Source: Chitinimonas taiwanensis DSM 18899
GTDB taxonomy: Bacteria; Pseudomonadota; Gammaproteobacteria; Burkholderiales; Chitinimonadaceae
Direction: 5' to 3'
Assembly (NCBI RefSeq): GCF_900119825.1
Contig: NZ_FPKR01000006.1
Location: forward strand, 62,001 to 126,000
Length of the DNA: 64,000 nucleotides
This document shows, piece by piece, positions 1 through 9,895 of the stretch. Position 1 is the first letter of the stretch, and the number at the start of each line of letters is the position of its first letter. The notes beneath the pieces are model-generated. The model had not been told where the DNA came from. It was given only the letters and a program-made list of their open reading frames with translations, and made no database searches. A program made the translations under genes and the position numbers.

Positions 1-18
1 CGCGCTACAGTAGCGCCC

Positions 19-348
19 ATGTTGCCGCTCAAGACCTTCCTGCTGTTCTTCCTCACCGCCCTGGCCGAGTTGATTGGCTGCTTTCTGCCCCTGCTCTGGC
101 TGCAATCGCGCGGCCCAGTCTGGCTCTTGCTACCCGCCGCGCTTAGCCTGGCCGTCTTCGTCTGGTTGCTTAGCCTGCATCCGGTCGCCAGTGGCCGCGT
201 GTACGCCGCCTATGGGGGTGTGTATGTAGCTGCAGCGCTGGGCTGGTTATGGCTGGTGGACGGCATACGCCCCAGCCCCTGGGACCTGGCCGGCGCGGCC
301 CTGGTGCTGGTCGGGTCTGGCGTGATCATGCTGGCCGGGCGGAGCTGA
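19..348 (+). CDS. ynfA: YnfA family (UPF0060) inner-membrane protein
   Basis: A 109-residue protein that is almost entirely hydrophobic, with four predicted membrane helices at roughly residues 5-25, 33-52, 62-80 and 87-106. The opening [14 protein letters not shown], the internal [12 protein letters not shown] and the end [16 protein letters not shown] are characteristic of the YnfA/UPF0060 family, whose members are small proteins of this length. The fold resembles small multidrug resistance transporters, but a transport role here is only inferred. Its stop codon is one base before the truC start, so the two genes are probably cotranscribed. Confidence 0.9.
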   Translation: MLPLKTFLLFFLTALAELIGCFLPLLWLQSRGPVWLLLPAALSLAVFVWLLSLHPVASGRVYAAYGGVYVAAALGWLWLVDGIRPSPWDLAGAALVLVGSGVIMLAGRS

Positions 349-349
349 T

Positions 350-1099
350 ATGCATTACACCCATCCGGTGCTGTATCGCGATGCATCCCTGATCGCCATC
401 CACAAGCCCAGCGGCCTCCTGGTGCACCGCTCGGAAATCGACCGGCGCGAAACCCGTTTTGCCCTGCAGGAAGTGCGCGACCAGATCGGCCAGCGCGTCC
501 ACGCGATCCACCGCCTGGATAAAGGCACCTCGGGCATTCTGCTGTTCGGCCTCGATGCCGACAGCGCGCGCGCAGTCTCGCGCCAGTTCGAGGCCGGCAC
601 GGTGGACAAGCGCTATCTGGCCGTGGTGCGCGGTTGGCCGCAGGATGCGGGCGAGATTGATCACCCGCTCAGCCGCCAATACGACGATTACGAACGCCAG
701 CCAGACGTGATCGCCCCGGCCCAGGATGCACTGACCCGCTACCGCTGCCTGGCGCGGGTGGCGCTGCCGCATCAGGTCGATGCGCGCTACCCGGAAAGCC
801 GCTATGCGCTGCTGGCGCTTGATCCGGTTACTGGGCGCAAGCACCAGCTGCGCCGCCATCTCAAGCATATCGCTCACCCCATCATCGGCGATGCCACCTA
901 TGGCAAGGGCCAGCACAACCGCCTGTTCACCCAGCTATTCGGCAGCCAGCGCCTGCTGCTGGCCTGCACCCAGCTCACGCTCCGGCATCCGCACAGCGGC
1001 GCGCCGCTGCATATCACGGCCCCGCTGGCCGAGGACTTTGTCGCCGTGGTGAACGCGCTGGGTTGGTCGGCCAGCCTGGCCACATTGCCTGAAAATTAG
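350..1099 (+). CDS. truC: tRNA pseudouridine synthase, TruC-like (RluA superfamily)
   Basis: A 249-residue enzyme that isomerises uridine to pseudouridine in RNA. The catalytic motif HRLDKGTSG holds the nucleophilic Asp at residue 57, and the later GRKHQLRRHLKHIAHPIIGD block is the second RluA-family signature. Length, the early IAIHKPSGLLVHRS and lack of an S4 domain match TruC, which modifies U65 of tRNA in E. coli. The target is inferred from family resemblance. The start directly follows ynfA, suggesting translational coupling. A second enzyme of this superfamily lies near 50 kb. Confidence 0.88.
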   Translation: MHYTHPVLYRDASLIAIHKPSGLLVHRSEIDRRETRFALQEVRDQIGQRVHAIHRLDKGTSGILLFGLDADSARAVSRQFEAGTVDKRYLAVVRGWPQDAGEIDHPLSRQYDDYERQPDVIAPAQDALTRYRCLARVALPHQVDARYPESRYALLALDPVTGRKHQLRRHLKHIAHPIIGDATYGKGQHNRLFTQLFGSQRLLLACTQLTLRHPHSGAPLHITAPLAEDFVAVVNALGWSASLATLPEN

Positions 1100-1163
1100 G
1101 CAGGCAGGCTTTTCCGCCTCGCCTCAAACACTTGCCCGACTTATCCACAGCTCGCGCACAGGC

Positions 1164-2084
1164 TTATCCCGCCGTACTGGGGATGCCGGTCGTGGCTGGG
1201 CGGTGTAGATATACGGTCTCGGCATAGGGCTGAAAGCCATGCCGCGTATACAGCTGACGCGCGGCATGGTTGTGCATGGACACCGTGAGCTCCACGCGCG
1301 CCAAACCTTGCGCACGCATCTCCCCGAGCGCCCAGCGCAGCAGCTCGCCAGCCAAGCCGCGCCCCTGCGCGCTCGGCAGCAGCGCCACGCTGTTCAGATA
1401 CGCATGACTTTCGCTGTCGTTCTCCCATTGAATCAGGCCCAGCGGCACGCCCGCCTGCTCGATAAAGCCCAGAGATAGTGTCGGGTTTGCCAGCCGCGCG
1501 GCGATATCGGCCGCGTCGAGCAGGCTGACCGGCGGCTGGTGGCTGGCATAGGCGGCATTGCTGATCTCGCGCCAGGCCAGCGCATCGGCCGCATCGTCAC
1601 GACGTAGGGCGCGCACCGGGGAGCAGGTCGGCACCCTATCGGCGTCACTCAGGCTGCGGCGCATTTCCAGTTCACGACTTTGCTCGCCAAAGCCGCAGCG
1701 CTGTGCAAAGGCCAGACCCGCCTGCCAATCCACCGGACAGGTGCACTCGAAACCATACCGACCGCCATCCAGCGCACTCAGCTGCTGCCAGATCGCGCTG
1801 GCAATGCCACGCCGGCGCCAATCCGGATGCACCAGGATGCGTCCATAGCGCATCGCCCCGCCCGGCTGATCCTCAAGCGCGCAATAGGCCATGCCGACCA
1901 GCTGCGTGCCGTCCCAGGCCAGGCGGAAGTCGCGCCCCATGGCACGGCTGGGTTCGGCCACGAACTGCTGCCAGCGCGTCGGCGTCAGGCCGAACTGGCT
2001 GGGGTCACGCGCGTGGCAAAGGTTGAAGAAATCGACAACGACTTGGGCATGCAGCGCATGCTGGTAGGGCTGGATAGCGAACAT
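1164..2084 (-). CDS. two-domain GNAT acetyltransferase
   Basis: A protein of about 306 residues with two GNAT folds in tandem. Each has an acetyl-CoA binding motif A: ILVHPDWRRRGIASAI in the N-terminal half and SVALLPSAQGRGLAGELL in the C-terminal half. The second copy also ends with the usual AARQLYTRHGFQPY. The reading frame stays open far upstream, but that extension is low-complexity shadow sequence, so the ATG at 2084 (MFAIQPYQ) was chosen. No strong ribosome binding site is visible there. The substrate is unknown. Tandem GNAT proteins often have one catalytic and one degenerate domain. Confidence 0.72.
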   Translation of the reverse strand: MFAIQPYQHALHAQVVVDFFNLCHARDPSQFGLTPTRWQQFVAEPSRAMGRDFRLAWDGTQLVGMAYCALEDQPGGAMRYGRILVHPDWRRRGIASAIWQQLSALDGGRYGFECTCPVDWQAGLAFAQRCGFGEQSRELEMRRSLSDADRVPTCSPVRALRRDDAADALAWREISNAAYASHQPPVSLLDAADIAARLANPTLSLGFIEQAGVPLGLIQWENDSESHAYLNSVALLPSAQGRGLAGELLRWALGEMRAQGLARVELTVSMHNHAARQLYTRHGFQPYAETVYLHRPATTGIPSTAG

Positions 2085-2152
2085 GGCGTGCAGGCTAGCA
2101 GATTGGCCGCGCAAACCCGGCGTAGCCCAACGATAAACAGGGCCGCGCTGCG

Positions 2153-2851
2153 CTATTCGCCACGCTTGCGCCGGCAGGCCTCGACCGCCTTGTTCCAATC
2201 GGCCATGAAGTGCGCGGGGCGGCGCTGCAGAAAGGTCTTCGCGAAATACACGCCCAGGGGCTTGTCCTGGTCGAGCACCGAGCGCAGCTGGCCAAGCAGG
2301 CCTTTCTGCTCGATCAGCTGGTTCATCACCAGGTGATTGGCCAGGATGGCATCGACCCGCTTGGCCAGCAGCATCTCGAGCAGGTTTTCGTTCTGGGTCG
2401 GTACGGCCGCCACCCGGAAGCCGCGGCTGCGCAAGGAGTCGAGCATATTGCCGCCGCGAAACGAGCCGACACTGGCCGAGCGGTGGAACTCGGCCGACAG
2501 CGGGTCGAGCGTACTGCCAGCCAGCAGATACCAGCGCCACTGCTGTGGTGCGATGCTGGCGCTGAGTGTGGCGTACTGGTCGCGCTCGGCCGATTGCGAG
2601 GCGGCGAAGAAGCCATCGTCCACGCCCTCCCGTACCAGCGACTGCGCGCGCGGCCATGGGTAGAACTGGATGCGCACGGTCTCGCCCAAGCGCGCGGCCG
2701 CGCATTGCACGACGCGCACAGCCATGCCCTCGGCCTGGCCGTTTTCGGTCGGCCTGCTATAGGGCGGCAGGTCATGGGTATTCAGCCGAATCGGCTCGGC
2801 CAAGGCCAGGCCGCTCAGCATCAGCAGCACACACAGGTAATGACCGCGCAT
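2153..2851 (-). CDS. periplasmic solute-binding protein, SBP_bac_3 type
   Basis: A 232-residue protein with a cleavable signal peptide ending about ALAEP (residue 19), followed by IRLNTHDLPPYS, typical of the polar amino-acid binding-protein fold. Later blocks such as KRVDAILANHLVM fit the second lobe. An AGGAGT ribosome site stands seven bases before the ATG. There are no permease or ATPase genes nearby. Orphan proteins of this class in betaproteobacteria may serve as sensors or as unlinked transporter subunits. The ligand cannot be told from sequence. Confidence 0.75.
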   Translation of the reverse strand: MRGHYLCVLLMLSGLALAEPIRLNTHDLPPYSRPTENGQAEGMAVRVVQCAAARLGETVRIQFYPWPRAQSLVREGVDDGFFAASQSAERDQYATLSASIAPQQWRWYLLAGSTLDPLSAEFHRSASVGSFRGGNMLDSLRSRGFRVAAVPTQNENLLEMLLAKRVDAILANHLVMNQLIEQKGLLGQLRSVLDQDKPLGVYFAKTFLQRRPAHFMADWNKAVEACRRKRGE

Positions 2852-2883
2852 CGGCAGTACTCCTGGGAAGCAGGGGCTTCAGC

Positions 2884-4806
2884 TTAGGCAGGCTGGGCAC
2901 CCGCTGCCAGGCCGGCCGACTGGCGTTGCGCGCGCACATAGGCGGCAAACTCCTCGGCCGGCAGGGCGGGCGACCAGTAGAAGCCCTGGCCGCGGTCGCA
3001 GCCGAGTTCGCGCAGGCGAGCCAGGGTGGCGGCATCCTCAATCCCCTCGGCCACCGTGGTCAGCTTCAGGCTGTGCGCCATCTGGATGATGGCGCGCACG
3101 ATGGCCTCGTCATGCGGCTGCTCGGTCAGCCGGCGGATGAAGCTCTGGTCTATCTTCAGCCGCTCGACCTCGAAACGCTTCAGATAGCCGAGATTGGAAT
3201 AGCCGGTGCCGAAATCGTCGATGGAAAAGCTCAGCCCCAGCGCGCGCAAGCGGGTCAGCAGCTCACTGAGCTGGCTGGAATCATCGATCAGCAGCGACTC
3301 GGTCATTTCCAGGTCGAGGTGACCGGCCGGCAGGCCCGATTCGTCCAGCGCATTCAACACCACGCGCTCGATATCGCCGCGCCGGAACTGCACGGGCGAG
3401 AGATTGACCGATAGCAGCAGCTCGCCCAGGCCCTGGGCCTGCCAGGCCATGCCCTGCCGGCAGGCCTCCTGCAGCACCCAGGCACCGATATCAATGATCA
3501 GCCCGCTCTTTTCCGCCACCGGAATGAACTTGCCGGGCGGGATCAGCCCGAGTTCCGGGTGGCGCCAGCGCAGCAAGGCCTCGGCACCAACCACGGCACC
3601 ACTGGCCAGATCAAACTGCGGCTGATAGTGCAGGGTGAATTCCTGGCTCGCCAGCGCCTGGCGCATGCCCGAAATCAGGTGCAGATGCTCGACCACGCTG
3701 GAATTCATCTCGGTATCGAAGAAGCGGAAGGCATTGCGCCCCGATTCCTTGGCCCGGTACATGGCCATATCGGCCTTCTTCAACAGGGTGTCGAAATCGG
3801 TACCATCCTCGGGAAACAGTGCGATGCCGATCGAGCTGGTTACCGTCACATCGAGGCCGCCGAGCTTGTAGGGGTCGGTCAGCAGCTGGGTCAGCTTGAC
3901 CGCCACATCGGCGATCGCATCGCCATCCGGCATGCCGCCCAGGATGACCAGGAATTCATCGCCACCCTGGCGGCAGACGGTATCGCTGCTGCGCACCCAC
4001 TGGCTGAGCCGGCGCGAAGACTGGCGCAGCAGCTCATCGCCCGCAGCGTGGCCGAGCGAGTCATTGATGGTCTTGAAATTGTCCAGATCGAGAAATAACA
4101 GTGCGGCCTCGGTCTGCGCGCGCTCGGCCAGCGCAATCGTCTGCGCGAATCGTTCGCGCGCCAGCACACGATTGGGCAGACCGGTCAGCGCATCGTGGTG
4201 AGCCAGGTATTCGATCCGCCCTTGCGACAGGCGCACCTGCTGGTTTTCCGACTCCAGGCGGCTCAGAGCGCGGCGCAGATCGCCGGCCATCAGCCACACC
4301 GCAAAGCCGATCACGGACAGGATGGCGGCGATATCGATCAGGCTGCTCAGTCGCACCGGCTTGATCTGATTCACATGCCAGCCCTGCACATTGGCCAGGG
4401 TCAGGCCGGCCAGGGCCAGCAACATGATTAGCAGCAGTGAGACAAACAGGCGACGCGCGCCCAGCATGGCGGCGAAGACCAGGATGCCGGGCAGGGCCAA
4501 CACGGCCGGGTCGCGCAGGCCCTGATTGAGCCAGACAAAGGTCAGCATCATCACGGTCAGCACCGCCAGCATCAGGCTGGTGGCAGCCTGCGGCCGGTTG
4601 CGCCGCAGCAGCGCCAGCGATAGCAGCAGACCCAGCGCACCAAGCAGGAAGATGCCCACCGTGCGCCAGTTCTGCGCAATCGCATGGTGGGCCACGCTAA
4701 GCGCAATGCCGGCCAGCGCCAGGCGCAGGATCTGGCCTACGCGCCGGGCCTGGAAACGAGAGCTTGCATCAAGAGCCGGGGCAGCGCTGACAGATTCGAT
4801 GGACAT
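2884..4806 (-). CDS. membrane-bound GGDEF-EAL protein (cyclic di-GMP turnover)
   Basis: A protein of about 640 residues with five or six N-terminal hydrophobic helices (roughly residues 25-180), then a GGDEF domain with an intact RQGGDEF motif near residues 279-285 and an EAL domain with EALLRWRHP near residue 409. The EAL domain keeps the metal and catalytic landmarks MTESLL, DDFGTGYSNLGYL and VAEGIED, so phosphodiesterase activity is expected, and the GGDEF is also intact. An in-frame TTG at 4860 would add 18 residues. The ATG at 4806 is preferred because the extension is unremarkable. The sensory membrane region is not assignable to a named domain. Confidence 0.88.
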   Translation of the reverse strand: MSIESVSAAPALDASSRFQARRVGQILRLALAGIALSVAHHAIAQNWRTVGIFLLGALGLLLSLALLRRNRPQAATSLMLAVLTVMMLTFVWLNQGLRDPAVLALPGILVFAAMLGARRLFVSLLLIMLLALAGLTLANVQGWHVNQIKPVRLSSLIDIAAILSVIGFAVWLMAGDLRRALSRLESENQQVRLSQGRIEYLAHHDALTGLPNRVLARERFAQTIALAERAQTEAALLFLDLDNFKTINDSLGHAAGDELLRQSSRRLSQWVRSSDTVCRQGGDEFLVILGGMPDGDAIADVAVKLTQLLTDPYKLGGLDVTVTSSIGIALFPEDGTDFDTLLKKADMAMYRAKESGRNAFRFFDTEMNSSVVEHLHLISGMRQALASQEFTLHYQPQFDLASGAVVGAEALLRWRHPELGLIPPGKFIPVAEKSGLIIDIGAWVLQEACRQGMAWQAQGLGELLLSVNLSPVQFRRGDIERVVLNALDESGLPAGHLDLEMTESLLIDDSSQLSELLTRLRALGLSFSIDDFGTGYSNLGYLKRFEVERLKIDQSFIRRLTEQPHDEAIVRAIIQMAHSLKLTTVAEGIEDAATLARLRELGCDRGQGFYWSPALPAEEFAAYVRAQRQSAGLAAGAQPA

Positions 4807-4884
4807 GGATCGGCTCGGGGAAACGAATAAGGTGCTGCTGATTGATGCTAGAGCATTCAATCTATTTCAGCACCCTAGGCCCTA

Positions 4885-6825
4885 TCAAGCGCGAAATGCG
4901 CGCACGCGCTGCCAGAGCTGCGCCACATCCTCGCCCTGCCCATAGCGCACGCCCAGATAGGCCTGCACGATCGCATCGATCTGGTTGGCCTGCTCGGGCA
5001 GCGCCTGCCTGGCACGCCGCGCGAAATCGCTGGGCGCCTCGGCCGGGCCGATCTCTACGCCACGCGCCGCCAGCTTGCGGCAGAAACGCTCCCAGGCCTG
5101 GCGAGCCGGATCGCGCCGTGGTGGGCGCGCCATCCACAGCAGGCTGGCGGCCACAATGGCCAGCAGGCCGAACAAGCCGCCGAGGAAGTAGGCAATGAAG
5201 CGGCCGGACAACAGGTCATCGATGCCCAGACGGCGCAGCAGCTGGCGCTGGCGCTCGGGCGTGTAGCCGATCACCCACTGGTTCCAGCCATTCACCGCGC
5301 TATCGAGCAGCAGTTGCACGCGCTTGATCAGGTTGTTGTCCAGACGCATCAGATAAGGCAGTTCCTCGGCGCCCACGGCCGAGGCCAGGCCTTCGCGTAT
5401 GCGTTCGGGCGCCACCTCGAAGGTCGGATCGACGCGGCGCCAACCCACGCCGTCCAGCCACACCTCGGTCCAGGCATGCGCATCGGCCTGGCGCACGATC
5501 AGGTAATCGCCGTTCTGCTCACCACCCTGGTAGCCGCCCACCACGCGCGCCGGCACACCGGCCGCGCGCAGCATGAAGACGAAGGCACCGGCGAAGTGCT
5601 CGCAAAAGCCCTGCTTGCCGGCGAATACGAATTCATCCACCGACTGCTGGCCATAGAGCGGCGGCTCCAGCGTGTACTGCAGGCCCTGGCTGCCGAAGAA
5701 GCGCAGCGCCTGGTTGACCCGCTCCGCAGGCGGCAGGCTGCGCCAGCCGGCCGCCACCTGGCGCGCACGCGGATTGCCCTGCTCGGGCAGTTGCAAAGCG
5801 CGCTCGAGCTGGAGCGGACTCTCGATCTGCCCTACCTGGTAGTCACGCCAGGCCTGCAGCTCAAGGCGCAGGCGCTTGTCGACGATGCGCCGGCCGACCA
5901 GCTGGTATTGCTCGCTTAGTCGCGCCTGGGGCGGCACGCTGGCCGGCATGTCCAGCGCCAGCAGCCAGGGACGCTGGTGCGCTTCCAGGGTCAGCACATA
6001 GTCAAGCGGCTGGCCGCGCCCCTGGATGACGCCCTCGGCGGCCAAGCCACTCGGCCCCTGGGTCCACACCCGGCCGTCGTAATGGTCGAACACCGGCCCC
6101 CGCCAGTACAGCAGGTCCTGGCTCGGTCCTTCACCATTGAAACTGACCCGGAAGGCCACCGAATCATCCTGGCCCATCTTGGAGAAGCTGCCTGGCGCCA
6201 TGCTGTCGGACAGGCCGGGCCGCGCGGCATTACGGTCCTGCGGCAGGCGCCACAGCGGGCCTTCGATACGCGGGAAGAATACGAAGAGCACGGCCATCAC
6301 CGGCAGGGCCTGCAGCATCAGGGTGCCGGCCAGGCGCAGCTGGGCCAGTGCCTGGCGCGGCTGGCCGGTCCAACCACCCAGCGTGTGCCAGCCCACCAGC
6401 AGGGCGGTGATCGCCAGCACCATCAGCCCCAGGTAGATGCCCATCGCGATGCTCTGCTCGAACAGGAAATTGGTCACCACCAGGAAGTAGCCGAGATAGA
6501 CCAGCAGCAGCGCATCGCGCCGGCCGCGGGTTTCCAGCAGCTTGGCGCCAATCAACATGGCCAAGAGCGCAATGCCGCCGGTGCGCCCGAACAGGGTACG
6601 GAATTCGAAGAACACCCCGACCGTCAGCGCGAAGGTCAGCGGCAGCAGCAGCCATTTGGGCGGCATGCGCCACTGCTTGTACTGCAGCAGCAGGCGCCAG
6701 CCGAATAGCAGGGCCAGCACCGCCAGCAGCCAGCTGGGCAGGCGCTCGGCATGCGGCAGCAGCAGGCCGCCCAGTACCGCCAATAGCGCGAAGACCTGCA
6801 CCCTATCCAGACGTTCGGCCTGCAT
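4885..6825 (-). CDS. tgpA: TgpA-type transglutaminase (DUF3488 plus transglutaminase core)
   Basis: A 646-residue membrane enzyme. Residues 10-190 carry several membrane helices (the DUF3488 part). The periplasmic core then shows the papain-like triad: Cys408 in KQGFCEHFAGAF, His450 in ADAHAWTEVWL and Asp466 in RRVDPTF. A further helix near residues 555-575 and a short cytoplasmic tail follow. The start codon shares one base with the stop of the DUF58 gene (TGATG), indicating translational coupling. Together with MoxR and DUF58 it forms a very common operon. The physiological substrate is unknown, although TgpA of Pseudomonas is essential. Confidence 0.88.
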   Translation of the reverse strand: MQAERLDRVQVFALLAVLGGLLLPHAERLPSWLLAVLALLFGWRLLLQYKQWRMPPKWLLLPLTFALTVGVFFEFRTLFGRTGGIALLAMLIGAKLLETRGRRDALLLVYLGYFLVVTNFLFEQSIAMGIYLGLMVLAITALLVGWHTLGGWTGQPRQALAQLRLAGTLMLQALPVMAVLFVFFPRIEGPLWRLPQDRNAARPGLSDSMAPGSFSKMGQDDSVAFRVSFNGEGPSQDLLYWRGPVFDHYDGRVWTQGPSGLAAEGVIQGRGQPLDYVLTLEAHQRPWLLALDMPASVPPQARLSEQYQLVGRRIVDKRLRLELQAWRDYQVGQIESPLQLERALQLPEQGNPRARQVAAGWRSLPPAERVNQALRFFGSQGLQYTLEPPLYGQQSVDEFVFAGKQGFCEHFAGAFVFMLRAAGVPARVVGGYQGGEQNGDYLIVRQADAHAWTEVWLDGVGWRRVDPTFEVAPERIREGLASAVGAEELPYLMRLDNNLIKRVQLLLDSAVNGWNQWVIGYTPERQRQLLRRLGIDDLLSGRFIAYFLGGLFGLLAIVAASLLWMARPPRRDPARQAWERFCRKLAARGVEIGPAEAPSDFARRARQALPEQANQIDAIVQAYLGVRYGQGEDVAQLWQRVRAFRA

Positions 6826-7805
6826 CAGGCGTCCTCCCGTATGCCATGCAGCGCCAGCGCAGCCAGGCAGGCATCGCGCTGCGCATCGCCATGCTCGGGC
6901 GGCAGGCGCTGGCCGGGTAGGCTCAGGCCAAAGCTGAGTCCGCCCGCATGGGCGGCCAGCACCCAGGCGCACAGTCGCGCCAGCCGTTCCTCCTGCGCCA
7001 TGCGCGGCGGCAGCGCGTCCCAATCCAGCCACAGGGCCAGCGAAGCCTCGCCATGGAACTCCTTGACCATCAGCCCCTCGTCGCGCGCGGCGGCCTTCCA
7101 GGCCACATGGCGCGGCGAATCGCCGCGCTGGAACGGGCGCAGGCCGGCGAAGTCATCCTGACCACGCGCGGTGACCACGCCCTCGCCCACGCCTTCGGCG
7201 GCGCCGGGCAAGGGCGGCGCCTCGGCCTCCGGGCGCGGATAGACCAGCACACGCTGGCCCAGATAGGCATAGGACCAGGCCTGGAACACCCCGAGCGGCC
7301 AGTGGCTGGCGATGCGCAGGCGCGGCGCGCTGAGCCAGCCGCGCTGCGCGGCCGGCAGGCTGATCCAGGCTCGCGCTGCATCCTGGGCCGGGACATCGAG
7401 CTCGGCCTGGGCGGCGTCATAGCTGAGCACGATATTCTGCCGCGCCAGCGTGCTGCCGTTTTCCAGCAGCAGCTCAAAGCGCGCCGCCTCGCCGGCAAAG
7501 CAGGGCTCGACGCGCCCGGCCGCAATCTGCAGACCCAGCAGATTGCGGAAGGTATGGAAAATGGACACCACGGCCATGGCCGCGAGCAGGAAGACCAGCA
7601 GATAGGCCAGGGCCAGGTCGTAGTTGATCGCGCCACCCAGCATGGCCAGCAGCATGGCGCAGAAGGCGAGCCCGCTGCGGCTGAGGAAGATATACACGCG
7701 CTGCTGGGTCAACTTCTGCACGCGCGCAACCGGGTGGCGACTTTGCAGCCAGCGCTGCCAGCGCCGGGTCAGCGGGCTCAGCACGGTGCTCAGAAAGGCA
7801 GACAT
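6825..7805 (-). CDS. DUF58 domain membrane protein
   Basis: A 326-residue protein with two membrane helices at about residues 43-62 and 65-83, then a beta-rich region and the DUF58 core GLRPFQRGDSPRHVAWKAAA near residue 220. This core is the family signature and resembles a von Willebrand A-like fold. It sits between moxR (three-base gap upstream) and tgpA (one-base overlap downstream). In this conserved gene set DUF58 is thought to link the MoxR ATPase to the membrane enzyme. The exact role is unproven. Confidence 0.88.
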   Translation of the reverse strand: MSAFLSTVLSPLTRRWQRWLQSRHPVARVQKLTQQRVYIFLSRSGLAFCAMLLAMLGGAINYDLALAYLLVFLLAAMAVVSIFHTFRNLLGLQIAAGRVEPCFAGEAARFELLLENGSTLARQNIVLSYDAAQAELDVPAQDAARAWISLPAAQRGWLSAPRLRIASHWPLGVFQAWSYAYLGQRVLVYPRPEAEAPPLPGAAEGVGEGVVTARGQDDFAGLRPFQRGDSPRHVAWKAAARDEGLMVKEFHGEASLALWLDWDALPPRMAQEERLARLCAWVLAAHAGGLSFGLSLPGQRLPPEHGDAQRDACLAALALHGIREDA

Positions 7806-7808
7806 GGA

Positions 7809-8741
<933 letters not shown>

Positions 8742-8863
8742 GGTGGGGATATATTCCGGCAAAAAGGGCTTGGACTGGCACGGCGTGTATTGGTTTATAC
8801 CACCCCCGGCTTTAGACTGTGGGCCAGAGGCGCCATCAAAAGCATGCGCCCGGGAGACATACC

Positions 8864-9820
8864 TTGCTTAGCTGGCTGGCCCGCAAAATCCTCGGCGCAT
8901 CGCCCACCGCCTACATCACGCACGCCGACTGCGCGCTGCACGATATGGGTCGCCATCATCCCGAATCGCCCGAGCGGCTGGCCGCCATTCAGGACCGGCT
9001 GATCGCGGCCGGCCTGTGGGACCATCTACTGCATGTGGACGCGCCGCTGGTCGAGCGCCAGCAGCTGGCCCTGGTCCACCCGCCGCGCTATGTGGAAGCG
9101 CTCGATCATCTGTCACCCAGCCAGGGCATCGTGCATGTGGATGCCGATACCGCCATGTGCCCACACACTCTGCGTGCCGCCTGGCGGGCCGCCGGCGCGG
9201 TGGTCAAGGCGGCTGATCTGGTCATCGATGGCGACGCGGCGAATGCCTTCTGCGCCGTGCGTCCGCCCGGCCACCATGCCGAGTCCAAGCGCGCGATGGG
9301 CTTTTGCTTCTTCAATAATCTGGCCGTGGGCGTTGCCCATGCGCTAAGCCGCGGCATCGAGCGCATCGCGGTGGCCGACTTCGATGTGCACCACGGCAAT
9401 GGCACCGAGGAGCTGTTCCACGACAACCCAAAGGTGCTCATGGTGTCCACCTTCCAGCACCCGTTCTACCCGTATAGCGGCGATCAGCCGCGCGGACCGA
9501 ATATGGTCAATGTGCCGCTCAAGCAAGGCAGCCGTGGCGAGGATTTTCGTGCCGCGGTCGAACAGCACTGGCTGCCACGCCTGGCCGAGTTCAAGCCGCA
9601 GATGATCTTTATCTCGGCCGGTTTCGATGCGCATCGCGAGGACGAGATGGCCAGCATGGGCCTGGTGGAGGACGACTATGCCTGGGTGACCGAGCGGCTG
9701 ATGGATGTGGCGGCCGAACATGGTCAGGGCCGCATCGTCTCGGTACTGGAAGGCGGCTACGACCCCTCAGCCCTCGGGCGCAGTGTGGCCGCGCATATCC
9801 GCGTGCTGGCCGGCCTCTAG
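8864..9820 (+). CDS. histone deacetylase family amidohydrolase
   Basis: A zinc-dependent deacetylase-fold enzyme of about 318 residues. The landmarks are complete: RPPGHHAESKRAMGFCFFNN (paired His), DFDVHHGNGTEELF (metal Asp and His), SAGFDAHREDEMASM (second metal Asp) and VLEGGYD. Bacterial members act on acetylated polyamines, acetoin-type compounds or acetyl-lysine, and the substrate here is unknown. A TTG at 8864 has GGGAG seven bases upstream and was chosen. A GTG at 8819 would give a 333-residue form with an unconserved N terminus. Confidence 0.85.
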   Translation: MLSWLARKILGASPTAYITHADCALHDMGRHHPESPERLAAIQDRLIAAGLWDHLLHVDAPLVERQQLALVHPPRYVEALDHLSPSQGIVHVDADTAMCPHTLRAAWRAAGAVVKAADLVIDGDAANAFCAVRPPGHHAESKRAMGFCFFNNLAVGVAHALSRGIERIAVADFDVHHGNGTEELFHDNPKVLMVSTFQHPFYPYSGDQPRGPNMVNVPLKQGSRGEDFRAAVEQHWLPRLAEFKPQMIFISAGFDAHREDEMASMGLVEDDYAWVTERLMDVAAEHGQGRIVSVLEGGYDPSALGRSVAAHIRVLAGL

Positions 9821-9843
9821 CCCACGCCGGCAAGCCGAAAGCA

Positions 9844-9884
9844 CAAGCCCCCTGGCATGCCAGCACGCCAGGGGGCTTGGTTTT
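9844..9884. terminator. bidirectional intrinsic terminator
   Basis: A 13-base-pair perfect stem (9844-9856 with 9867-9879, core AAGCCCCCTGGC) and a ten-base loop lie between two convergent genes. The plus strand continues into TTTT. It should end transcription of the deacetylase-like gene and may also serve the PEP-CTERM gene arriving from the other side. Confidence 0.8.
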
Positions 9885-9895
9885 ACTGCAACGTC

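Noticed and set aside
1141-1149. TTATCCACA, a DnaA-box match (another at 48150-48158)
   Set aside because: Single boxes far apart, with no cluster, no dnaA or dnaN, and no clear origin-type AT-rich unwinding element. Not evidence of an origin.
2085-2705. N-terminal extension of the two-domain GNAT protein by about 207 residues
   Set aside because: It is Arg/Pro/Ala-rich shadow sequence overlapping the recognisable binding-protein gene on the same strand in another frame.
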